Shown: positions 12,600 to 26,742, counted from the first letter of the stretch. The stretch is 64,000 nt of DNA from Latrodectus hesperus (GCA_037975125.1 CM075853.1:36840113-36904112); one strand, 5' to 3'. Notes: generated by a model from the sequence alone, not told the origin. Program-made: numbers and translations.

Positions 12600-13210
12600 T
12601 TCTCTATTGTTTTTAGACTTGTATGTTTTTGGATTTATATGCAGGTTGTCTAGCAAAGATAGATAGGTATTAGTGACAACAACGTATGTATACCTTGAAC
12701 ACATTTGAAATGGAGGAAAAGCATTGCTAATGCATGCCATTTCCTCTTGGAATGTATATATATATTTCTAGCCGGCACCTTTATCCTTTTAAGTTAGAGT
12801 TTCTGCCCCATTTGATGAAATGTTTCTAATATAATCTAAATAAATTTCCATGGTTGATTTACTTCTGGGTAAAATTAGCTTTATGAGAGAAAATGCTATC
12901 AACACTCATAATATATGCATTCAGTCTTCGGCAAAGTTCCATTAGATATTCCTACCTATTGCTCAACAAAAATAATTAATTAATATTAGAGCAGATACCA
13001 TAGATGATATATTCTCCCGAAACTTGAACAATCCAATGTATCTCAATTTTTAAGTTTCTTTGGATTTGCTGCTGGCTGAATAGGTATAGTATAACAAAAT
13101 ATATGCACGAAATTGCAAATGAAATTTATCAATTGCACAACATGTTTACCTCTATATTGCGTAACCATAAGGTAAGTTATAAACTTTACATTTGTTATGA
13201 ACCACCACAT
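12600..13210. other. Possible LINE 3' UTR and AT-rich DNA
   Basis: The first 160 bases are less AT-rich than their surroundings and follow directly on the LINE remnant, so they may be its 3' UTR. The rest shows nothing recognisable. Confidence 0.35.
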
Positions 13211-13279
13211 TTCTCAGAGTTCATTCTTTTGTGTGTATTTCTTTTGGAAATATTTTAAATAACTTCTTCACTCTTGAAG

Positions 13280-13500
13280 GAAAATACATGCAAAGGCTTA
13301 GGAAGCTGTCATAACAAAGATCCTTGCTACTGCAACAGATACCCCCATCACTATTGAATGCGTTTTGGAGCTTGGCTCTGTCGCAGCGGCGGGGCCCCAG
13401 GCGGTGCCACTTTCTTTTCTTCTTTCCAGCAAGTCCCATCTAAACTGGTAGAACCCTTCTTGGGTTAGGTACAGGGGACTTTGCTGGTGTATACTATACT
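13280..13500. repeat. GC-rich unidentified repeat-like island
   Basis: A patch of roughly 200 bases, including CGCAGCGGCGGGGCCCCAGG near 13382-13401, that stands out sharply from AT-rich flanks. Both strands have short open frames, with no protein I recognise. The composition and sharp edges suggest a transposed fragment, for example part of an untranslated region of a retroelement, or an unrecognised exon remnant. I cannot tell which. Confidence 0.35.
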
Positions 13501-16500
13501 GTCAACAATGCAGTGATTTACTTTAACCAATTTGTGCAACTAATTCTCTTCTTTGATTGAGTCTCTTATCTAAAATAAACTGCACTGCAATAGTTGTTAT
13601 TATGCTGCTAAGTAATGGTTTTTATTCTCAATTATGTTCTTCTTTTTCATGAATGCTTTGTTCTTGATGTTAATTTTATGCCATTTAATTGAAATGTGGC
13701 GCAAACAATTAAAATATAATTAGATGAAATCATCTTATATAGAATCTAAATGCTATATTTACTTATAAAATGCATTCAAAATGGAAGTTAAGGTCTGAAT
13801 TTTTTCAGCCCTTAACTTTTTTTTTCAAATGTAATCATGAATTATGTTTGATTTTCGGTTAAGAACATAAACATTTATAAATAAAAACAATCCGGGCATA
13901 AAGCATTTAAAGAGCAGTATTTTCATTTAAAATCAAAAACTAACTCAGTGATGTATATTAATAATAAAAATAATTTGAGATTGATTTTAAATTTTATTGG
14001 ACATTTTTTTACAATTTAAGAAAGATATTCTGAATATTAAATTGCAATATGCATTTAATTTCTTTAATATTTTTTCTCAAAGGTTTCAACTACTTATATT
14101 ACTTTTGGCATGGTTCTATTTTTAATGAATAAAGAATTCAAAGAATTTGATTTGTTTTAGAGATTTTGGTTTTGAAACTAGAAAAAAACTTGATTTGTTT
14201 TGTATCGAGTTTAGGCTATAAAATACATCATTATAGACAAAATTGGGTACAGAATTTTTAAGTTCTTTCTTATTTTAAGAATTTAAATCAATGATGCTAT
14301 TATAAAAATATACAAAAGATGCATGGTTATTTTAAATTATCTTGATAACGATAATTTGCTAACAATAAATGTGGTTTTCATTATTAGAAGCATTTTTTGA
14401 AAAAAAAATGTGAATTTTACTTTGAACATAAAAAAAAATCTTGAAATTAGATTATTCAATATATATGCTGCTAAAACAGGAGAAATCCGTATTGTAATTA
14501 TCTCTCAAAACTAAGATTTGAATTCAAAATCAAGAATATTTATGATTCATTCTTATAAATTGCTTAAAAAGTAAAGCCTTCATTCAATTATATCTTTGAT
14601 ATTATGCTGCCATCTATTGGCAAAATATTTCATATAAAAATAAATATTGCTTTATCGTTTCCTGTTCTAATTAACGTTAAATTTTGCATGAATAATAAGG
14701 CTAATGGATATTAATTTCTGAAACTTTGATACTGAAACTATAATCATATAGTGTTACTTTATAAATTATTGAGAAATAAAATAATTATAAAATATTACAT
14801 TGCAGGTGATTTTCGTTAAAAGCTTTTATTTACTTATTTTAATAAAATAAACAAATTTCCAAATTGCTTTTAGTTTGAAAAATTTTTCAGTTTTCAGATA
14901 TATTTACCTTAAATGTTTCGATTTTAATTTGATTTCAACCATAGATTCAGATGAAATTTTTGATCAATAAAATAAACTTTTTCTTATGGGTCACACCTTA
15001 GGTATGAAATATCCTTATACAAATTTTTCTAAACTTTTTCTTAGTTTAAGAGAAATGGTCTCATCTTATTAAGGTATAAAAAGTGTTTAACGACACATAA
15101 ATTTTATTTAGTTAGATAAGCCTGGATTAAATTCATCGATAAAAACTTTCAACCGTAAATATATTGAAAATTTAATAAAATTAAAATAGCAATCAAAAGG
15201 GAAAAAGCGAAATTATTTTATAATTGTAATAAAACATCTAAACAATTGTTTCGAATGTTTAAAATTTATAGTTTGTATTTTCATACTTTTAACTTAAAAA
15301 ATATATTGTTTTTCTAGCAGTTTTAAATTTTTCAAGATATCAAAAAAATTAAAGAGAAATAATTAAATCAAAATTTTTCATTTTTCTTAAACTTTAATTG
15401 GTAGAGAACATTTTTTTATCATACGAATCAAGCTAGTCTGTTTCTGAATCAGTTATAAACATCATAATCTGGCCTATGAACACTGACTACTTTTGGATAA
15501 ATATCGCTTCTGTGATTTGGAAGAGATCGCGAATTCAGATATCGAACTTTCTGTTTAGATATTGTTCAAAATTAAGAGACATTATTTCAGAGACTTTATT
15601 ATACACTTTAGTCCGCAAGCCTCAATGAAGTTTTTAGCGATACAAATAAAATAAAAGTTCAGCTTTAGATTCATACTATTATCTAATCTGCTATAAGTGA
15701 AATAAAAAACAGACTTTGAACTTTTATGATAATTTTCAAACCGTTCAATTTTGCATAAACAACCATTGTTTATTTTTCATGTTTTTAGGTCCTTTTGTTT
15801 GTTGCTTTTTAAGTCGATACCAAAGCTCATCCCTATTATTAGATATTATTTGGCGTATTAAAGCTTTTAGAAATTAATTTTTTTAATTTTTATTAAAAGT
15901 TCCATGCGCAGTGATTTGATTGATCAAATGAAGTGAAATATATCTCATAGAAACAATTTATTTTATATAATCAAAACCGAAAGTATAAATCACAAAGTTA
16001 AACATATACATTTAATTTTATGTAAAGTCATGCAGATTAATGTAATTTATTTAATTTAAACAATAGTTACATTACATTGTTAATCAACAGCTACAAATGG
16101 TTATTTTGTCAATCCCTGTGTATAGCTTAAGCTATCGGAAAAATTATGCTTTAATAATATCAGTCTACTTTCACATCATTATACTAGAGTTTGTGAATAA
16201 AATAATTAATCTACATTTTCCATCTTGAGAAAAATATTGTTTGCAACATAAAATATTGTGACACTAAGCATTAAGACAAAAATATACAAGTAAAAAATGC
16301 ATTTTGAAGAAAAAATTTGTTAGTATTTATATTGTTGTTACTTCATTGTATCGTTAAATTTGGTAAATATGGTTAGAGATTGATTAAGTCTCTCATATAT
16401 CGTAAACTTGCAGTCATTTCGAGACAATTTTCTATATGCATGTTTTATAAAAATAAATAAAATAAACCAAACTCAGAATATCGTATTCGTATAGCTCAAA

Positions 16501-19500
16501 ATATCATATTCGAAATACGATGAATGCAGAATATTATGAATTCTACAAGTGTTTTTTAATTCCTTGCTTTTTTTTTAATAAAGACATGGGATTTTTTGCT
16601 TATATACATTTTAATTTTAGTGCATCATATTTTAAAATCTTTAGTTTGCCTAAATGTTTTCTTCTCATAAGTAAATCTCGCATAATAATTCTCTTCATAT
16701 CATTTTCTACTTGGAATCATTTTAACAAAACAACACGACGTAGCCATTCTAATGTAAAAGTTTTTATTTTATTTGTTGCATTATATTTCTTGTGAAAACT
16801 TTCTGAAGAATAAAGATTCCATATGCACGCTGGATGAAAAAAATTACGAAATTCACAACTACTGCTTCGATATATGGTAATGATATAAGAATAAATACAT
16901 ACCCAGATTTCGTTGTTCAACAATAGTAATTATGTAGTTAAATCACACATACATTCAGCAGCAAAATATGGGTCTTATAAAGATTACGTCAAAGTTTTCT
17001 TATATCAATTTCCATAAAAGTTGCTAACTTAACAAAAAATAAGTGCTACAAAAATAATAATACATTGCACAGATGTCGTATAATCCAGCTTGCAAAATTC
17101 TCAGTTTGGTGATTTTTTGTTTATCTACTAACCTGGTTTTTATTACATCATAGAGATGGAGACCTTTAAGAATTAAGAAAAAAATCTATTTTGGTTAACG
17201 TAATATTTACGTCATCGTGAGACATCACAATACCTATCTATTCATCACTATACAATACCTATCATCACAATATTTCTTCATCATCAAAAAATTCAGGATT
17301 TGGCATGCTGAATTATTCGGCATCTGTGCCTAATACAGCAAATTACGAAGCCTACTAGGCTCTGATGCTAGTAGTATTTATTGACATCTTAAAGTTTTCG
17401 CATGATAGATAGTGACTCAAAGCAAGTTGTATGAAAAAGATGAAAAGAAGAAGTAATATTAGTATTATTTTGGAATTTTCAAATATTTTTAATGAGATGA
17501 AAAAAATAAAATTTTAATGTTTTTGAGGAACTCAGAATTTTTTATTACTCTGATGATATTTTTTATTGAATTCGGTACAAAATGCCTAAAAGAAAGTCAT
17601 TATGATGCTCTTAGACTTTAATATATTTTAAAGGTACAGATTTTACTTAACTTTTGTGTTTGTCTCCATGTTTCAAATACTTTTTACAAATTATTGGCGT
17701 CATAAATTCTAGTTACATGAAGATAACGTGAAACAAAGCATATTTTATTTTCCATGCTTCTTTCAAGAACGATTGCTTGTATAAAAACCCCAAAAATTGG
17801 TATTTTATTGATAAATGCATTAATGTTTTAGTGACTATAATTTGTCCTACATGAAATTTATATGAGTTAAAGCAAAATGAATTTGATTTGCTAATGAAAA
17901 GGAGAAAATAGAAAGTAAATGTTTCGAGAACAATTAACAGTTAAATTAATTTTTATATTGTTCCGCTGTTCTAGATAATATTATTTTTCAAAATTCTTTC
18001 ATTTCAATGATTATAGTACAGGATTTTTATGAATTAATGAAATCGGATCAACATCTATTGAAATTGGAAACAGAAAAATTAAATGTGCCATGAACTAAAA
18101 CTAAAAATAAAAAACTAAAAATTAATAATCAAATAAAAATAAAAATATATAAAAAATAAATAGCTAAAGTAAACACAGTGTTTGCAGTTTCTAAAATATA
18201 ATTTATTGAAGTCATATCATAAATAAAATTATTTTTTGTTTGTACAATAATTGAAAGTTAATATTTCACAATTTACTTTATACGATGAAATACAAAGTTT
18301 TTTAAAAATGCATGGCTTCTAAAAACATGACATTTATCAGCACTTAGCATTCAAATTGAAAATGTTACAATCTGTTTTTATTTCCCCCTCTTTTCTTTTT
18401 GTGAACATAGCATTGCATTTAGCTAAAAAAATATATTTTCAAACGTATCTCTTTTTAAGATATCAGTTGTAACGCACAATAGCTTCATTAATATGATAAA
18501 TATCCACTGAAAATAATCGTAGAGTTTGAATGAAATCGAATGATAGGTAATCTTTAAATATTATTTTAGTTTGTTATTCTCTCATATAGTTTTATGCAAA
18601 GTTTTATTTCATGCAAATTATCAAAAGCAAAGTTTTATGCAAATTATCAAAAGAAACTTAAATAAGAATATATTCTGCGATTTCTGGGGCTTCACTACAC
18701 ATCGATACTATTAAAATCTCTCTATTTACAAAAATTAATAAATATTCATGAATTTTAATGCAACAAATTAAACTTAAATCAAAAGTAATTTCCAAATAAA
18801 ACGAATCAAAACATTATCGATATTGGAAAAAATTCCGAGATTACAGAGCAGTGTTTTAGCTATCGATAATCTACGCATGTATGTTCGAAATGAAAAAGAA
18901 ATAATGCATGTGTCTTTTCATTAGCTCAGATTGGTTTCGAATTGCCGATAAAAGGAAGAATTATGGTCCGTTAGGCAATTTTTTTACTTATACCCAGCAG
19001 AGCAAATGGCTGACAAAAGGTTTACTAGGATCACAGGTGACTTATTCTTTACTTGGCGACATTTCGCATTATTTGGCGATTAGATTTTAATGCTCACTTC
19101 TAACTAAAATAATATTTTCCTTGAAACACAAAAATATTATTAAATTGTGATCTAGAATACCTACCATTTAATATTTACTTAATTGATGGGTTTTTTTATA
19201 CTGTATCGCAAGTACATTAATTAAAACCCTCAGTAATCATGAAACGGTTCTTAATCTCTAATTGCGATACAAAATGGAAAATAATCAAAAATATATCAAG
19301 GAAAATAAGAAAACATATATTAAATCTCAAAATGAAAGCCTAGATTTAAAACTGGTGCTGGTAAAACTAAGGGGGTTTAATATTATACACAATATTTATT
19401 TCGGAAATATTTTTAAATAATTTATTTATACTATTCTTTTCATTATATCCTAGCAATATTATGTTATTTTCTATGATATCAAATTTGTAATTCAAATAAA

Positions 19501-20770
19501 TGCATTATTAACATTTTCAAAAAATAATTATTAAATTATAAATTTTAGCTATAAATTATTTTTAATGCAGGATTATTTTTTTCAAAAATTAAATTTAAAA
19601 AATATTTTGTAAATACGTATTTTCGCAATGTGTCTTTGAACATAAAACAGTTGTAAAAGTAGATGATTTATTTTTTTCTGTTTCATACGAATTTTTTTGA
19701 CTGAGGATATTCAGATTATTATTTTCAATCAGATTACTAAAATTATTCTAGAATAATAAAGTAGTGTAGTGTATTCTGGTTAGTATTAAACAATATATTT
19801 TCAATCAGAAAAATATAATAACTAAATTAAAGACAACTTTTCAACCTTTCTGAAAATTTTGATTACTTATTAAGATTTATTGTAGCAAAACAAAGAACAG
19901 TAAAATACTTAAGTCATGTTACAAAGTCTCATAAAAATTCGTAAAATTGAAATAATAATTATGTTAAATATTTATTCAAAAAATTAAAAAATTATTTAAA
20001 AAATAAATAAGTTTCAAAAATGATATTCAGAACAAAAATTGAAAAGGATATGAATGTAATTAATTTCAAGTTTATTTCTTGCCCTAATCAATTTGAGATA
20101 TAAAATCTTTTTTAACTTTTAATTTTTCTTTATTCAATTTCTAATGATAACACAAAATGAGCTGTATTTAAAAGTTGATTATGGCACATTTTTGTGACAG
20201 TATCACAAAATGTTTAAATAAGAAATTTTACTTTTTCGGTAGCGATATGAGATTCTAACAAACGGAATACCAGTCTCAAATGTAAGTAGTATGATCAGAT
20301 GGAAATTTGATACAGGCGTTATTTTCAAATATCAGTGCTTATTAGAGCTCACTGTAGCTGTAGGAGAGCACTTTTCAAAGCAACAGATCTTTAACCCGAT
20401 CCTCGTCATTGTTGAATAGCAGGAGTTAGTTGTGCTGTTTTTCTGCCTGCATATGTGTCGAGATTGCATTCGGATTTCCTCCAAAATGGCATACGTGGAT
20501 CTAACTTTAGATTAATATTTGTATCGTAAATTATAGCTTTCTTTAAATTATGTTTGAGCCTAAATGGTTTGATTGAGTGTAAGGACAAAAACTGATTTAT
20601 CCGAAATTCAAGAATTAAAAGCAATGTGTTCGATTTGCTTATTTGTTGTATTATTAGAGTATTGTGCTGTTGACGCAATACTCAAAATTGTATGACCAAT
20701 CGAAGAAGAAAAATTTTCACAATCCAATATAAACTTTATCATATTTTAGAACTCACTTAAAATAAAATTC
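13501..20770. other. Long intergenic AT-rich stretch, no gene seen
   Basis: About 7 kb without any supportable coding region. There are small local duplications near 17225-17275 (repeats of CAATACCTATC..TCATCA) and 18595-18655 (GCAAAGTTTTAT..GCAAATTATCAAAAG twice). Reading frames at 16520-16795, 18908-19090 and 20406-20678 match nothing I know. Sequence at 18900-19090 and 20220-20480 is slightly more complex than its surroundings, and old repeats may be hidden there. Confidence 0.5.
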
Positions 20771-20811
20771 ATGGATGTTTGTATCATATCATCCAGAAAG
20801 CTTTTAATTTT

Positions 20812-20889
<78 letters not shown>

Positions 20890-20932
20890 TAAAAATTAAA
20901 AGCTTTCTGGATGATATGATACAAACATCCAT
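20771..20932. repeat. Perfect 45-bp inverted repeat around (TA)n core
   Basis: The arms 20771-20815 and 20888-20932 are exact reverse complements over 45 bp, beginning ATGGATGTTTGTATC on the left. The 72 bases between are almost pure TA and could themselves extrude or fold. Either the arm sequence was copied by a fold-back event or this is a very short terminal-inverted-repeat element. The absence of any mismatch argues for a recent event or ongoing correction between the arms. Confidence 0.95.
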
Positions 20933-20962
20933 AATTTATATATATATATTATTAATAATTAA

Positions 20963-21129
<167 letters not shown>

Positions 21130-21654
21130 TTAATGATTTCAGAATAAAATAATCATTATAATGTAGTTTAATAAATTCATATAGATGTTGAATAATACCA
21201 CAGTAACATGATATTCTTTTAGATTACTATATATGTATAAATATTTATATTATAAAATGAATTGCACAAATGTATTGTACCTTCTCACAAAGATTTGTAT
21301 TAAATGAAACTAAGTTAGTTTGTTTTGTTTACTTTTTATAATCAATATTTTCATACATGAGATATAAAATATAGAGATATAGAATTGGACATTGTTACAA
21401 ATATAAGAAAAAATTGGTCCAAAATAATTTTGATATGTATTGAGAATGGGTGGGAAAAAAGAATTGCGAAAGGTGAACATTAGATATAAACCATGAGGGT
21501 CAAGACCTAGAAGAAGGCCTAAAGCTAAGTGTAAAGAAAAGTGAGAAGAGGACCTGAAAATGCTTGGAGGTATCATTTATAAGCAAGAGGCAATTTTAAA
21601 AAAAGGTCAAAATTAGGTCAAGGCTCTATAAAAGCAGTAGGGTCATGAAAATCA
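21130..21654. other. Intergenic, no gene seen
   Basis: A gap between the TA tract and the satellite array. A minus-strand frame at 21310-21576 is a chance frame with no recognisable content. Confidence 0.45.
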
Positions 21655-22335
21655 TGATTTTACTTTTATCTATACGCGATTTCTAAAAAACAATGAAATT
21701 TTTATTATGTATTAAGTATTAAAAGGTCTACGGTGAAATTATTTAATATTACCTAAACCATTTATTTAACATCATGTACCCTTAATTTAATAATCAAGTT
21801 GATCTATTTCTAGCAACTTTTATCTATGTTTACTTTTATCAATACGACATTTCTGAAAAACAATGAATTTTGTAGTCTATAATTGGTACTAAAAGGTCTA
21901 ATGTGAAATCATTTAACATTAGCAACACCATTTATTTAACATCATGTACCATTAATTTAATAATAAAGTTGGTGTTGTTTTCTAACAACTTTTATGTATG
22001 TTTACTTTTATCAATACGCCATTTCTGAGAAACAATGAATTTTGTAGTCTATACTTGGTACTAAAAGGTCTATTGTGAAATAATTTAACATTACCAACAC
22101 CATTTATTTAACATCATGTACCATTAATTTAATAATAAAGTTGGTGTTGTTTTCTAACAACTTTTATGTATGTTTACTTTTATCAATACGCCATTTCTGA
22201 GAAACAATGAATTTTGTAGTCTATAGTTGGTACTAAAAGGTCTATTGTGAAATAATTTAACATTACCAACACCACTTATTTAACATCATGTTCCATTAAT
22301 TTAATAATCAAGTTGATCCACTTCTACCAGTTAAT
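21655..22335. repeat. ~172-bp satellite, about four tandem copies
   Basis: Monomers begin at phrases of the type TTTACTTTTATCAATACG, at about 21658, 21828, 22000 and 22172, giving periods of 170, 172 and 172. Each unit also contains AACAATGAA.TTTGTAGTCTA, a GGTACTAAAAGGTCTA block, TTATTTAACATCATGTACC and TTAATTTAATAAT. Copies two, three and four are very alike, while the first is more diverged, as expected at an array edge. The last unit ends near GTTGATCCACTTCTACCAG. The monomer length is of the size typical for nucleosome-phased satellites. This is a short array or a piece of a dispersed satellite. Confidence 0.95.
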
Positions 22336-23050
22336 TATAAAGGTTAAGCCTTGAATATATATAAACTTAAAAATCCTGCATATTTTCTGATTAACAGAAA
22401 AATTAATACATTATTGAAGATTCTTTAATAATCAAAAAAATCAACCATCGGAGAAAAGGTCTATTTATTTTTAACTAATTTTAGCATTTATTGCTCCACC
22501 AACTAATAATATTATTAAAATTCACTTGTGAATGAGTTGATGTAACTCACACGTCATTTTCAGAATCTTAAAATACACATCATGTTTACTTTATAAGTGT
22601 TGCGTTTTATTTTAAGAATATTCAGATGAGAACAGCGTTCATTCGGATTGTTTTATAGCTAGACAGAAATAATCTTTACTTAACTTAACAAACTATTACA
22701 AATTCTTGCAATAATTCGAATCTTTTTTCTTTCTTTCTTTTAATTCCTGAAAATATAATTTTGCTTATATTATTCATTTTCAAATTCATCACAAAAATGT
22801 CTCGTTCAATTTAAATTTTTTTTAAAGTTTAGCATCAATAAGCAATTTAAAATTCTCGTTCATATTTATTATTTTTATTTTAGCATAACACAAAATGTTA
22901 TTTATAAATTTAGTTTAGTTTTTATTAATAATTATGATATATTTTATTTGAGGATACTGAAATCACCATAAAAATCATTAATAATGATAAATTATGTGAT
23001 TATCCTTAGTTTTCAAAGAGTTGATACTTAACTTAACATTAAACTTTTGA
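22336..23050. other. Intergenic AT-rich DNA, no gene seen
   Basis: Nothing recognisable between the satellite and the next microsatellite. Confidence 0.5.
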
Positions 23051-23051
23051 T

Positions 23052-23154
<103 letters not shown>

Positions 23155-23623
23155 AATTGATTTCGATAACGTATTATTTTAAATTTGGATTATGGCTTCT
23201 TTTTAAAAAATATGGTCTTTATGATTGACACTTGTACTATAGTAAAATTTTTATTGTATAAATAACTACTCTATTTTATAGATATTACACAGTTAATAAT
23301 AGATTCATTCTCGAAATCAATTAAATAAAAAATATCTCAGTACTATACTCAGAAATTGCAATATAAAAATTGCAATCTAGTTTCATAAGAAAGAAATCAT
23401 GAAAACTTTAAAATTTCAACATAGTGAATGCTTCGAAATTTCCATCCAAATTTTCAGTTGCAGAGTTTGAAATAAAAACTTTTAAAAAATGAAATTTTAC
23501 TACACCAAAGGTTCGTCGCGATAGTGAATTTAAAATAACACTTATTATATTTCTTTCTGGTACATTTTTAAGAAGTTAATATGAATTCAATCTGTTTGAT
23601 AGTTGGAACTTCATTGTGGAACC

Positions 23624-23630
23624 CTATATA

Positions 23631-23720
<90 letters not shown>
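23624..23720. repeat. (TA)n microsatellite
   Basis: Nearly 100 bases of TA with one G interruption near 23636. An open reading frame through it encodes only a Tyr-Ile repeat and is an artefact of the repeat. Confidence 0.95.
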
Positions 23721-23721
<1 letters not shown>

Positions 23722-25639
23722 CATGCATGAAATATTAACCATTTTTGATATTTATTCCGGTGATGGTTTCATTACTTCTATACTTAACAAGTAAAAGTTT
23801 TTGAGACATGAGATTAAACAGGTTGCATACTGTAATAATAATCCGATGCATGACACAATACCTCTTCGGAGGTAATGGCAACCATTTTTCCATGGGAGAA
23901 CCTCATGGTCATTTATAGTGAAAGCTTTTATTCACATAATCATGAGTGATTAAGGCATATGTTTTCTAAAATTTTACTAAAATGAACTATATGAATTTTT
24001 CTATACTCTCGAAGTCATATTATTTTGATTTCATTCTAATTTTGGGTTTCAGAATGTCTAAAATGCAATAAATAGGGAAATTTATTTTAAGCAATATTGT
24101 TATGGTAATTTAAGCGTTCCTGAAATAAATTATATTTTGGTAAATGCTATTTAACTAATCGTTTTGTGAAAATATAAATATCATTTCTAAGTTTAAAATT
24201 ATTTCCAAAGTTGCCTAAGCATAATTTTTACGATTTAACTATGTGAAAAGAATTATTTACTTATTTACTCTTCTGTGGAAATGAAATGTACAACTTGTTC
24301 AAAGTTGTATAATATTAATAATTAAAAGAATGATTTTTTAATATTTAATAATGAGTTGCTTTCATTTACTAAAAATAAATGTTTTATTCATAAAATATGA
24401 TATATTTACTTAAACTCAGATATGTCAGTTAATGTAGAGTTTAATCATCAAAAGATTAATCAGAATGTCTGGTTTTTTATTCAGTTGTGTTAATAAGCTC
24501 CAAAATTTAAGAGGAGATCAATTAAAAATTTTTTGAAGTTAGATTTATTATTTTAAATATACCTTGGATTATGACAATCATTTGAATTATTTTTGTAACA
24601 GTTTTTCGAATCAAAAGCAATACATATTTTATTTAAAAATCAAAAGTATCTTGTTATTGTATTCTGTCTTTTTATAATTTTATTGCGATTTGATTTAGCG
24701 GTTCTGGTTAAATAACCAGAAATATTCATGAAAAGTTTAAAAAATTATGTCAAAGTGCAAAATAAAAATAAATACAATTTTTAGGAGCCAACTTTAAATT
24801 GATTAAATAAGTTCAAATTAAATATCGACTCAAATATTCAATAAAATAAAATACAAGTAATATCTGTATTTTCCTTCAAGTTCTAAAACTATGCTCAGAA
24901 TTTTAATGAAAAGCAATATAAAATCGCTAAATTAATTACATTACTCCACCACAATTATTATTTAACATTTATTCTAAGATTTTGTTTCTTTTTTCGTTAA
25001 CTGTGTCAACGAAAGAATAGGATATTTGGGTACTTTAAGCGAGCTATACATACACCTTTTCTCTTTCTACTTAGAGTACGCTCTTTAAGTGTTTTTTTTC
25101 TTTTTTATTTTTGCGATGAAGTCATTTTAAACCATCTCTTTAGGATTTTTACATTTCTCTCTATTTTATTTTATTGGAGAGAAGACGGGAATTATTAATG
25201 ATTATATTTTTCATTGAGTTTTTACGTTTGTGTGATATATATAAAATTCCGCTTTTAAGATATTATATTTTTGCTAGTTCGGCCGCTATCATTTCCAAGA
25301 TTAAATTTAGTCTTCTTCCACGAAAGAGAACAACTGTCGCCTGGCAAAAATACTGTCCACAGAAAAGAGTTAAAGACTTCTATAAATTTTATTACATTCT
25401 TACTATTTCTTACTATTACAAAAATCCCTCCTAACTATTCAAAACAAAAAATTATTATGAGAATTCCAAGAATTTTGTTTTTAATTTCTATTTTTCATAG
25501 TAAAGAAAACGATTGTGATAAGTTATTATTAACAAATGCCATGCTTTTACTTGGGGAGCGAGATTAATGGAAAAATACACTTAAGTAAATCTAAAAGTAT
25601 GGAAATTAATTTTCTCTGAATTTATGCTAAGAATTTCTG
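23721..25639. other. Intergenic AT-rich DNA, no gene seen
   Basis: Two overlapping plus-strand frames at 25174-25567 have no recognisable domain and are compositionally like noncoding DNA. Confidence 0.5.
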
Positions 25640-25880
25640 TTGTCTATTTTCTGTCTGGAACTGCCTGTGTAGGGGATGTGTCCACGTTAATGTGTGACGT
25701 TCAAAGACCTTCCGCTATTGTGGCATGGATGTGGAGAGGAAGGTGCCAGCTCAGGTTTGACCTCGTCACCTGACAGCGGTTCAAAATTTTGACAGTTGAT
25801 GATGGGCAAGTATTGCAAAGCCGTTAACTTTAAGGTACAGTTCGAGGCTCCTCTGTACCACTATGTATGTATGTATGTCT
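25640..25880 (+). repeat. Probable SINE-like repeat with (TATG)n tail
   Basis: About 240 bases of ordinary base composition in AT-rich flanks. A stretch containing TGGCATGGATGTGGAGAGGA, then CCTCGTCACCTGAC and GCGGTTCAAAATT resembles the body of a tRNA-derived repeat abundant in spider genomes as I remember it; GGTTCAAAATT would be the B-box-like part. The unit ends in a short TATG tandem at 25862-25879, a common kind of SINE 3' tail. No clean target duplication was found, so the borders are approximate. Confidence 0.45.
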
Positions 25881-25884
25881 ATTA

Positions 25885-26574
25885 AATCTATGTATGTAGT
25901 CCAGGATAAAGTCTTGAGACCACACTAGGAGATATATTTTATTCTTAATTGGCAGAAGAATAACACTCACAGTTATACTTCCGAGCCCATACATAATTGA
26001 TTTGATATAAAAACAATAAATTTTTACCCTATAAGAGTGAAAAACTTGAATTCTGTGAACGAGAGTATCTAAAAAATAGAATGACTAGATCTGATCAGGC
26101 ACGCAAACTTTATTAGTTTAGTGTAGTAGTATTTTTGTTTTAATAATAACTTCTTAAGAATAAAATTTTTATTCAATTTATATATACAAAAATTTTAAAA
26201 AATACATGAGTGCTTCAAAGTGTTTTGAAATGTATTTTGCGTCTTAGTTAGTTTTGAACAAATAAAATACTTTTGATAGTGTAGGGACGTCAGAAAATGG
26301 AAGTTGGAATTAGGCAAAACATTACATTTATTACGACATTACACATGATTAAAAAATAGTTACAAAGAAAATACTTAATAACTATTAACAAGGTTACATA
26401 GTATTTGTACAGTACAAATTATAAACAAAATTATTTATGAACCGGGTGGTTCCACTTCCATTCCTCACACCTCTATTCTTATCTTCTTTTAACTCTTATT
26501 GGATATTGAATATTTTGGATTGGGCAGTAACGCCATCTATTCTCAGTAGAGTTAATATGGATCTGTTACAATAG
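25885..26574. other. Intergenic, no gene seen
   Basis: The part at about 26430-26560 is less AT-rich and may be an old repeat into which the long-TIR transposon inserted. It is not recognised. Confidence 0.4.
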
Positions 26575-26576
26575 TA

Positions 26577-26742
26577 CAGGGTTATGTTTTTTAAAGTGAC
26601 ACTGTTTGGAGCCCCTGTAGCGCAATCTAATAGGGGAAATTTCACCAAACTTGGTATTTAGACTAATCAAAACATGGGAAAAAAGATTCCGTAAAAAAAA
26701 AATTTAGTTCCAAAAATCACCACTAGGGCATTTTGTGGCGCT
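26577..26742. repeat. Left terminal inverted repeat of long-TIR element
   Basis: Starts CAGGGTTATGTTTTTTAAAG after the TA duplication and ends at TTTTGTGGCGCT. Pairs with 28119-28283. Confidence 0.9.

Noticed and set aside
21655..22335. CRISPR-like array of regularly spaced repeats
   Set aside because: The whole 172-bp unit repeats, not short repeats with unique spacers, and the DNA is eukaryotic.
23603..23794. Open reading frame encoding a Tyr-Ile repeat
   Set aside because: It is simply the translation of a (TA)n microsatellite; the same applies to the frames on both strands at 34157-34481.
25174..25567. Two overlapping plus-strand frames of 86 and 98 codons
   Set aside because: No recognisable motif, composition like the surrounding noncoding DNA, no splice or conserved context.
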